Shown piece by piece: positions 1 through 4,080 of a stretch of DNA of 5,519 nt. The stretch spans positions 1-5,519 of the forward strand of contig JADFHR010000208.1 of assembly GCA_022567015.1 (NCBI GenBank), given 5' to 3'. How positions within the stretch are numbered: the first letter of the stretch is position 1; each line of letters opens with the position of its first letter. The notes beneath the pieces are model-generated. The model ran no database searches. It saw only the letters and a list, made by a program, of their open reading frames with translations, and was not told where the DNA came from. The stretch is from Pseudomonadota bacterium (GTDB lineage Bacteria > Pseudomonadota > Alphaproteobacteria > Rhodospirillales > 2-02-FULL-58-16). The position numbers and the translations under genes are program-made.

Positions 1-3
1 TGG

Positions 4-29
4 CGGTGAGGGTTGATGTACCCTCACCG
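4..29. promoter_or_regulatory. Perfect 9-bp inverted repeat (hairpin or operator) upstream of the HTH gene
   Basis: CGGTGAGGG (4-12) and CCCTCACCG (21-29) are perfect complements around the 8-nt spacer TTGATGTA. There is no T-tract after it on either strand, so it is a poor intrinsic terminator. It lies about 40 bp ahead of a gene for a helix-turn-helix protein, which suggests an operator, possibly autoregulatory. It could instead be the tail of an upstream gene outside the window. The symmetry is seen directly; the function is inference. Confidence 0.45.
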
Positions 30-68
30 TGGGGGATATAACTGACAAAAATAGACATGGGGGATGTC

Positions 69-1076
69 ATGGAAAAACCGACCCCGGGGGGAACCCCGGA
101 GTATGGGCCCGGCCGCTTCGGCGCCCAGGGCGGCAGGCGGGAAACCCGAACCGGAAAAGAGGCACCCGACAACCCGGAGGCGAAAGGCGCCGGCGGCGCC
201 GGTGTCCCGCCTTATGGCGGGGAGGGGAGCGGCGGGTCCAGCCGGTTCGAGCGCCTGGTGAACAAGGCCTGCGAGGGCACCGATGGGGAGGCCCTGGAAG
301 CGGCCGCCGCCAACGCGTATCCCCTGCCGGCGACGGTCGAGCAGGCGTGGGCGGAGTACCGCTTCATCGAGGACAAGGCCATGGTCATCGACGAGCGCAA
401 CCCCGGCGCGACCCTTGGGCCGGCCATGGTGGCCAGACGGCGGATCATCGAAAGGCTGCTGCTCTCGGAGCTGCCCGCCGCCGGTTTCGCCGATCTCAAA
501 TGCCGCCTGATGTTCCTGCGCCAGCGGCATGAAATCGACATCTCCTACGACCCGGAAGCGAATGCGCCGCTTATCGATGCGCTTCTCTCCGATCTGGATC
601 GGCTCGCCGCCAAGGCCAGCGAGGGCGGGTCTCCGCCGCTTCGCCGTTCCAATGCGGACAAGCGCCGGGACGTCATGGGATTCCTCCGCGACGCCGAGCG
701 CCGCCAATGGTCCAACCGGGAAATCGCCAGCCAGGCGGGTGTGTCGCCGCAGACCGTCTCCAATCTCCGCCAGCGGTTGTCTGACAAAACTGGACAGAGC
801 TTCAGCACCCGGCGCATGGTGTTCCGCAACGGCAAATTCTTTGCCATGAGAACTGCCAAAATTGGGCAGAGCGGAAAGCCCGGCCCGGTCCGTCCGTCGC
901 CGCCAATCCCCGCCAGGCACGGACCACAGGCCGCACCCGGTGCGGGCGTCGAGGGAATCCGGGCCTTCCAGGGGGCGAGCGTCAAAAGGCCCCTGCGTGA
1001 GCAGCTTAACGAGCAGTTGAAGCGGCGGCTGAAAGAATATTACGCGGAGCGCGAACGCCTGGCTCCGCGGCCCTAG
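69..1076 (+). CDS. Hypothetical protein with ParB-type helix-turn-helix domain
   Basis: The protein has 335 residues and I recognise no named gene. Residues 1-58 are Gly/Pro-rich and probably disordered. Residues about 85-184 are a mostly helical domain of unknown function. Residues about 192-239 contain a helix-turn-helix: RRSNADKRRDV is followed by WSNREIASQAGVSPQTVSNL. This layout is familiar from the DNA-binding segment of ParB/Spo0J-like and phage or plasmid-borne proteins. The segment RRMVFRNGKFFAMRTAKIG (about 248-266) resembles the short basic stretch that often follows such domains. The C-terminal 25 residues form a charged helix. No ParB nuclease domain is visible, so a DNA-binding regulator or accessory-element protein is more likely than a partition protein. 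The ATG at 69 was chosen because GGGGGA ends 4 nt before it; an in-frame ATG at 57 lacks a well-placed ribosome-binding site. The stop codon TAG is formed by the end of the inverted-repeat element at 1074-1191. A 397-codon antisense frame overlaps the gene but has no domain signal. Confidence 0.82.
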   Translation: MEKPTPGGTPEYGPGRFGAQGGRRETRTGKEAPDNPEAKGAGGAGVPPYGGEGSGGSSRFERLVNKACEGTDGEALEAAAANAYPLPATVEQAWAEYRFIEDKAMVIDERNPGATLGPAMVARRRIIERLLLSELPAAGFADLKCRLMFLRQRHEIDISYDPEANAPLIDALLSDLDRLAAKASEGGSPPLRRSNADKRRDVMGFLRDAERRQWSNREIASQAGVSPQTVSNLRQRLSDKTGQSFSTRRMVFRNGKFFAMRTAKIGQSGKPGPVRPSPPIPARHGPQAAPGAGVEGIRAFQGASVKRPLREQLNEQLKRRLKEYYAERERLAPRP

Positions 1077-1191
1077 GGTTCCGACTCCGACATTTCGTTC
1101 CTTAGGATCGGCCCGAAATACGCGCCAGTCTTTGATTTGGTGTTGCCCGCAAAGCCAATCGTGGGAACGAAGCGCTTGCTGCGGAACCCTA
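1074..1191. mobile_element. Candidate MITE (IS630/Tc1-like terminal inverted repeats, TA ends)
   Basis: TAGGGTTCCG (1074-1083) and CGGAACCCTA (1182-1191) are perfect inverted repeats. A second pair, TTCGTTCC (1094-1101) and GGAACGAA (1164-1171), sits at the same distance inside each end. This gives two 28-bp imperfect termini with about 20 matching positions. The ends carry TA on both sides, as expected for the TA target duplication of IS630/Tc1-mariner elements, leaving a core of 114 bp (1076-1189). That is too short for a transposase, so a non-autonomous miniature element is the best reading. Removing the core plus one TA would give CCC TAA in the upstream gene, so insertion would have changed its stop from TAA to TAG without altering the protein. 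As RNA the element would fold into one long interrupted hairpin. A structured RNA or terminator is the alternative. No second copy is in the window. Confidence 0.55.
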
Positions 1192-1256
1192 AAGGGGGCG
1201 GGCCTCTGTCTGTCCAATCTGGTTAGTGTGGAAGGCCCCGTTCGGAGGAATCGGGC

Positions 1257-1272
1257 CGCGGCTTCCGCCGCG
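1257..1272. terminator. Weak hairpin between convergent genes
   Basis: CGCGGC and GCCGCG form a perfect 6-bp stem around TTCC. It lies about 32 bp past the stop of the minus-strand STAS gene and downstream of the convergent plus-strand gene. No T-run follows on either strand, so intrinsic termination would be weak; it may only stabilise the 3' end. An overlapping GGCCCCG/CGGGCC pairing (1234-1257) could compete with it. Confidence 0.25.
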
Positions 1273-1304
1273 AAACGGTGCCCCGGCCGGATCCTCGGGC
1301 GCCC

Positions 1305-1637
1305 TCAGTCCCTCGCGCGCAGCCCCCCGGCGACGCTGTCGGCAAGGGTAAAGACGCTGTCCAGCCGGGCCAGCTTGAGCACCCGCAACACCGTCTCTCC
1401 CACGGCGGCGAGGACGAATGTCCCCTCCTTCTTGCGTGCGCCCTGGTAGGCCTCGAGAAAGGTGGCAATGCCGGAACTGTCGATGGCGCCGACGCCCGAC
1501 ATATCGACGACGACGAGCCGCTCGCGGGACACGCAGTCCAACAACAACGCCCGCACCTCGGCCGAGCAGTCGAGATCGATGTCCCCCTCGAAGGCTATGA
1601 CGATGGCGCCGCCTTCGTCGGCAAGCCGGTATCGCAT
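1305..1637 (-). CDS. STAS-domain protein, putative anti-sigma-factor antagonist
   Basis: The protein has 110 residues and is essentially one STAS domain (SpoIIAA/RsbV family). The N-terminal strand pair (about residues 3-22, ending FEGDIDLD) leads to the family's phosphorylation loop VDMSGVGAIDSSGIATFLEA (about 44-63). Within it D53-S54-S55-G56 matches the DSSG/DSTG motif; by analogy with SpoIIAA Ser58 and RsbV Ser56, Ser54 is the likely kinase target. In the family, the unphosphorylated form binds an anti-sigma kinase and releases the sigma factor, and many alphaproteobacterial members act in partner-switching. No kinase, phosphatase or sigma-factor gene is in the window, so the partner is unknown. 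The frame stays open upstream to 2171, but that extension is low-complexity repeat DNA. The ATG at 1637 is preferred because the domain starts there and GGGAAGG lies about 9 nt upstream of it. The gene converges with the HTH gene. Confidence 0.93.
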   Translation of the reverse strand: MRYRLADEGGAIVIAFEGDIDLDCSAEVRALLLDCVSRERLVVVDMSGVGAIDSSGIATFLEAYQGARKKEGTFVLAAVGETVLRVLKLARLDSVFTLADSVAGGLRARD

Positions 1638-1676
1638 GGCGCCGCGCCTTCCCTGTCTGTCATCGAGCGCGGGCCC

Positions 1677-1682
1677 ATTATG
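1677..1682 (-). promoter_or_regulatory. Possible -10 element for the STAS gene
   Basis: On the minus strand CATAAT occurs 39 bp ahead of the STAS start codon, in the context GGGCATAATGGG. It matches five of six bases of the sigma-70 -10 consensus. The hexamer at the expected -35 distance (TTATCC) is poor. A CATAATGGG of the same form is found in the better ispDF promoter candidate at 5304-5332. This is only a weak prediction. Confidence 0.25.
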
Positions 1683-1779
1683 CCCGATTGTTCCGCCAAG
1701 GATAAATGCCTCTTCACGGGCGGGTCCCGGCCAGGATATTCCCCGTGATGAACGGGTGGTGGCCTTACGGCCATGGGGG

Positions 1780-2065
1780 GCTCCTGCCTGCGCCAAGGCG
1801 GCTCGCCTCGCTGGCGCTCCGGCGCAGCGGGAGCTCCCGCCTCCCGCCCTGCGGGCAGAAGCGCCCTCCCGCCTTCGCGACCCGTCCTCCGCAGCAGCGG
1901 CGGCCCACTCCGCCGAAGCAGCCGCTTCGGCTGCGAAGGCCGGGCTGCCGCTGCGGAGGGTGGAAGCCCGCTCCTGCCTGCGCGAAGCCGGAGCCTCGCT
2001 TCGGCCAAGGCAGGCCGGCGGGCGAAGGGAGGCCGGGCGGCGGGTCGTTCGGCGAAGGCAGGCCG
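1780..2065. repeat. Cluster of nested inverted and direct GC-rich repeats
   Basis: GCTCCTGCCTGCGC occurs twice in direct orientation (1780-1793 and 1970-1983). The related GGCSAAGGCAGGCCG occurs twice in the opposite orientation (2003-2017 and 2051-2065). CCTCCGCAGC (1886-1895) and GCTGCGGAGG (1950-1959) are perfect inverted repeats. Between them GCCGAAGC (1912-1919) and GCTTCGGC (1924-1931) form a perfect 8-bp stem with a 4-nt AGCC loop. The outermost pair (1783-1794 with 2051-2062, 11 of 12 matching) shares the centre at about 1922, so the block is a degenerate large palindrome. It could form a cruciform or be a decayed repetitive element. Its function is unknown. Confidence 0.6.
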
Positions 2066-2083
2066 CCCCAACGCCCCGCCAGC

Positions 2084-2150
2084 GGCTTTCAAATCCCCCG
2101 GACCCCAATTTCGGGTTCCAGGGGCCGCCCTTGGTGGGGATCAAAACGCC
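2084..2150. repeat. Imperfect 15-bp inverted repeat
   Basis: GGCTTTCAAATCCCC (2084-2098) is an imperfect inverted copy of GGGGATCAAAACGCC (2136-2150), with about 12 pairs interrupted by two mismatches and two bulges. Smaller pairings fall inside, such as GGACCC (2100-2105) with GGGTTCC (2113-2119). The composition is less extreme than in the neighbouring GC-rich cluster. It could be a small degenerate mobile element or a structured RNA segment. Confidence 0.35.
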
Positions 2151-2165
2151 CCTTTGGCCTTTGTC

Positions 2166-2187
2166 GTTCACGTGTGTGGTTCACGTG
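2166..2187 (+). promoter_or_regulatory. Paired CACGTG sites, candidate enhancer for the sigma-54 promoter
   Basis: GTTCACGTG occurs at 2166-2174 and again at 2179-2187, a 13-bp period. Each copy contains the palindrome CACGTG, so the pair also reads as an inverted repeat. The sites lie at about -76 to -97 relative to the predicted start at 2263, where enhancer-binding proteins for sigma-54 RNA polymerase commonly bind. They do not match the NtrC consensus as I know it (TGCACCA-N5-TGGTGCA), so the activator is unknown. Confidence 0.5.
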
Positions 2188-2235
2188 GCAACGGCCCGGA
2201 ACTTTCTGCCTTGCGCAGGACCCCTTCATCCGCGC

Positions 2236-2251
2236 TTGGCACGGTCCTTGC
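2236..2251 (+). promoter_or_regulatory. Predicted sigma-54 (RpoN) promoter
   Basis: TTGGCACG (2236-2243), four bases, then TTGC (2248-2251) matches the consensus YTGGCACG-N4-TTGC at every core position. The invariant GG and GC are correctly spaced for -24 and -12. The only deviation is G rather than A/T directly after TTGC. Counting from -12, transcription should start near 2263. The next thing downstream is a stem-loop starting at 2263, then an intrinsic terminator, with no coding sequence between. Confidence 0.75.
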
Positions 2252-2262
2252 GGGAAAATAGC

Positions 2263-2390
2263 CGGCGACCCCGGCGGCCTGGTCGGCCCTCCTCCCCCCT
2301 CCGCCACCAGCCCAGGCCGCCGGGTTGCCGTTTCCTCGAACTTCCTCAAGCACCGTACGAGGGCCTGTACGTGGTACAGGCCCTCTTTTT
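2263..2390 (+). ncRNA. Predicted sigma-54-dependent small RNA with CU-rich anti-SD-like motifs
   Basis: The predicted transcript is about 128 nt, from the sigma-54 start to the end of the terminator T-run. Its 5' part folds into a long stem: 2263-2268 pairs with 2325-2330 (one G-U), C2269 is bulged, and 2270-2282 pairs perfectly with 2312-2324 over 13 bp. The apical loop (2283-2311) is pyrimidine-rich and contains CCTCCTCCC (2288-2296) and a further CCTCC. A linker (2331-2358) carries TTCCTC twice (2332-2337 and 2342-2347). A terminator hairpin ends the RNA. CCUCC and UUCCUC can pair with Shine-Dalgarno sequences, and CCUCCUCCC is the loop motif I recall from the CcsR/cuckoo-type sRNAs of alphaproteobacteria, which are not sigma-54 RNAs. 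There is no ATG in the transcript. A translational regulator acting in trans is therefore likely. An attenuated leader for cutA, 300 bp downstream, is the main alternative. Boundaries and function are predictions. Confidence 0.68.
2359..2390 (+). terminator. Strong Rho-independent terminator
   Basis: GAGGGCCTGTAC (2359-2370) and GTACAGGCCCTC (2374-2385) are perfect 12-bp complements around a GTG loop, followed directly by five T residues (2386-2390) on the plus strand. The minus strand has no T-run on the equivalent side. No plus-strand gene lies within 1.2 kb upstream, so it must end a non-coding transcript, best explained by the sigma-54 unit starting near 2263. Confidence 0.9.
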
Positions 2391-2691
2391 GCCCGGATTA
2401 CAGGGCTTCGGGAGACGGCGGCGGGGCGGCAGGGAAGCCCGTCCCGGCCCGGCCCTGTCCCGGACATGGATTTCGCCGGGCCGTCCGTACCCGCTTGGAT
2501 CGGGCCGGCGGTCCCCGGCCTATCCATCCGGGCGGCCGGCGAATTCGCAATTTGGGTCGCAAATAGGGAACGCCCTCGCAAATTGGAGCGCCGGGGCCCG
2601 GCGCCGGTCCCAGGAGACGATGACTCCGGCCCCTCGGTACTGTAATTAAGCCCCGCAGCCAACATCGGCAGGATCGCGAAAGGGGGAGGCC
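2391..2691. other. Intergenic region upstream of cutA
   Basis: No credible gene is seen between the terminator and cutA. Positions 2541-2590 are locally AT-richer and hold three TCGCAA-type repeats. GCGCCGGG (2588-2595) and CCCGGCGC (2597-2604) form a palindrome without a T-run. TGTAAT at 2641-2646 resembles a -10 element for cutA but has no convincing -35 partner. AGGGGGAGG at 2681-2689 serves as the cutA ribosome-binding region. Confidence 0.6.
2545..2585. repeat. Three TCGCAAWT repeats upstream of cutA
   Basis: TCGCAATTTG (2545-2554), TCGCAAATAG (2557-2566) and TCGCAAATTG (2576-2585) are three similar decamers in direct orientation, spaced 12 and 19 bp apart. They sit about 110-150 bp ahead of cutA in an AT-richer island, which suggests a regulator-binding array. 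No known regulator is matched. Confidence 0.35.
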
Positions 2692-3018
2692 ATGACGGAG
2701 GCCATGACGTTCGCCACCATCTACATCACGGCGGCTTCGCGGGAGGAGGCGCTCACCATCGGCCGCGCCCTGGTGGAGGCCCGGCTCGCCGCGTGCGCCA
2801 ACGTGTTTCCCGGGATTACGTCGGTCTATTGGTGGGAGGGGTCCCGACAGGAAGACAGCGAGGCGGCCCTGATCCTCAAGACGCGCCAGGACCTGGTGGA
2901 CCAGGTGGTCGCCAAGGTCAAGGAACTCCACAGCTATGAATGCCCGTGCGTGGTCGCGCTTCCCATCGCCGGGGGAAACAAGGACTTCCTCGACTGGATT
3001 TCCAAGGAAACCAGATAA
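2692..3018 (+). CDS. cutA: CutA family protein (divalent-cation tolerance protein CutA1)
   Basis: The protein has 108 residues, the usual length for the family, and one CutA1 domain covers it. Recognisable blocks are the N-terminal strand FATIYITAASREEA (7-20), the helix end VEARLAACANVFPGITSVYWWEG (28-50) containing the conserved AACANV and the Y/W-rich strand, ILKTR (61-65), and ELHSYECPCVVALPI (78-92), where the family usually has HPYxxPE. CutA proteins are cytoplasmic trimers with a PII-like ferredoxin fold. They were linked to copper tolerance in E. coli, but their physiological role is not settled. The ATG at 2692 is preferred because AGGGGG ends 5 nt before it. An in-frame ATG at 2704 would remove only MTEA and is possible. 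The gene is followed after 18 bp by the end of the convergent response-regulator gene, with no obvious terminator between them. Confidence 0.97.
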   Translation: MTEAMTFATIYITAASREEALTIGRALVEARLAACANVFPGITSVYWWEGSRQEDSEAALILKTRQDLVDQVVAKVKELHSYECPCVVALPIAGGNKDFLDWISKETR

Positions 3019-3036
3019 TACGTTGATAGTGAAATA

Positions 3037-3957
3037 TTACTTTGTGCCGACCGAGATCGAAATGTCGCGGGCCGCGGCGTCCGTGCCGGTGCCGAATCCG
3101 GCCTGGATGGCCTGCGACAGCGGGTTCAGCAGCTTGACATCCTTGCTCTCGGGGCTGCCCCCGGCGGCTTGGATGTCGGTGGTGACCTTGATAAGCGACT
3201 GGCACAGTTCCGACACATGGTCGTATTTCGTGCCGACCATGCGGCGGCGGCTGTCCTCGACCACATAGCGAAGCCGCTTCAGGAACTGTTGCACCGGTTC
3301 ATCGACGACGCCCTTTTCCAGGTCGGGCACGATCTTAGCCACGAGAAAGCCGATCTGGACCGCGTGGCGTTCCAGCTTGCGCAGGTTGACGTCCACGATG
3401 GCCTCGTCGATGGCCCGCTGAACGGCGTCCATCTCCTCCTTTTGTCCCGTGGCCTTCACTTTCAGGCTGTTGGGCACCTCCAGCATGGGAAAATCGCTTT
3501 TCCGCTTGGCTTCCTTGCGCCGGTCCGGGCCGACGTAATCGCTGGTCACGACGAAGCGTTTGCGTTCCTTGATCAGAATGCCGAGGTGTTCCAGCACCTG
3601 GGCCGCGGAAACGGGTTTGGCGAGCAGGGAGTCGGCCCCGCATTCGATCACCTTTTTGACCATGTCCGAGGTCGGGCTGCCGGTCAGCGCGATCACCGGA
3701 AGGAACGGGTTGGTCCCGATTTCGTGGTGCCGGATCGCACGAATCAGCTCGCAGAAATCGCCATCGGGAAGTTCGGTCTCGGAAATCAGGAGATCGGGCA
3801 TGGAAACGACCAGTGCGTCGCGCAGTTCCGTCAGCCTTCTGCAAAGCCGCAGCTTGCGGAATCCGGTGTCGTAAAGAATGTTGCGGATGCTTTGCCGGGT
3901 ATTGTGGTCCGGGTCCACCAACAACACATCGACAACGTCGAGCTTCAGCTTTTCCAT
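3037..3957 (-). CDS. Atypical response regulator with degenerate receiver domain
   Basis: The protein has 306 residues from the ATG at 3957. Residues about 8-130 form a CheY-like receiver: LLVDPDHNTR (12-21), PDLLISETELPDGDF (54-68), VIALTGSP (88-95) with the conserved Thr92, and LLAKPVS (111-117) with the conserved Lys114. The position normally holding the phosphorylated Asp is Glu60, and one acidic-pocket Asp is Pro16 (DPD rather than DD), so ordinary phosphorylation is unlikely. A linker carries YVGPDRRK (141-148). Residues about 170-306 are mostly helical with no DNA-binding or enzymatic domain I recognise, so the output may be protein-protein binding. It lies downstream of ispDF on the same strand, 123 bp away, and may be co-transcribed or use a promoter near 4036-4064. 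The frame extends to an ATG at 4014, but that start has no good ribosome-binding site and adds a Pro/Cys-rich stretch unlike a receiver. AAGGA lies 13 nt before the chosen ATG. Confidence 0.92.
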   Translation of the reverse strand: MEKLKLDVVDVLLVDPDHNTRQSIRNILYDTGFRKLRLCRRLTELRDALVVSMPDLLISETELPDGDFCELIRAIRHHEIGTNPFLPVIALTGSPTSDMVKKVIECGADSLLAKPVSAAQVLEHLGILIKERKRFVVTSDYVGPDRRKEAKRKSDFPMLEVPNSLKVKATGQKEEMDAVQRAIDEAIVDVNLRKLERHAVQIGFLVAKIVPDLEKGVVDEPVQQFLKRLRYVVEDSRRRMVGTKYDHVSELCQSLIKVTTDIQAAGGSPESKDVKLLNPLSQAIQAGFGTGTDAAARDISISVGTK

Positions 3958-4035
3958 CACCAGGGAACCGTCCTTCCGCGGGCACTCGGGGCACGGCCTT
4001 GGTGCCACCGCCATCCCGGCGCGCCCGTACCACTT

Positions 4036-4064
4036 TATTTAGAGTTTCAGATCATGTATTTCTA
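4036..4064 (-). promoter_or_regulatory. Possible promoter of the response-regulator gene
   Basis: On the minus strand TAGAAA (4059-4064) and TAAATA (4036-4041) are separated by 17 bp in a conspicuously AT-rich stretch between ispDF and the response-regulator gene. The -35 matches four of six bases and the -10 is moderate. Transcription would start near 4029, giving a leader of about 70 nt to the ATG at 3957. Confidence 0.35.
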
Positions 4065-4080
4065 TCTTTCCGCGCTGATG

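Larger units (their letters stand above)
1638..2165. other. Gene-free, repeat-rich intergenic region
   Basis: I see no credible gene here. Several long open frames cross it on both strands, but they are Arg/Pro/Ala/Gly-rich, overlap each other and show no domain, as expected of very GC-rich DNA with few stop codons. The leftmost part carries the STAS leader and possible promoter. Positions 1780-2065 carry a cluster of direct and inverted repeats. Positions 2084-2150 carry a separate imperfect inverted repeat. The region ends at the paired CACGTG sites preceding the sigma-54 promoter. Confidence 0.7.

Noticed and set aside
1074..1191. 6S RNA or another known structured RNA
   Set aside because: The nested-stem outline is similar, but I do not recognise 6S consensus sequence and the usual neighbours (zapA, 5-formyltetrahydrofolate cyclo-ligase) are absent. 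TA-flanked termini fit a transposable element better.
24..1217. 397-codon minus-strand frame antisense to the HTH gene
   Set aside because: It has no recognisable domain, an Arg/Pro/Gly-rich composition and runs through the inverted-repeat element; the plus-strand frame carries a clear helix-turn-helix.
1638..2171. Extension of the STAS frame to 288 codons
   Set aside because: The added residues are low-complexity Arg/Ala/Gly/Pro translated from the repeat cluster. The STAS domain starts at the ATG at 1637, which has a ribosome-binding site.
1462..2649. 395-codon plus-strand frame across the intergenic region
   Set aside because: It is antisense to the STAS gene, runs through repeats and an intrinsic terminator, and has a basic low-complexity composition.
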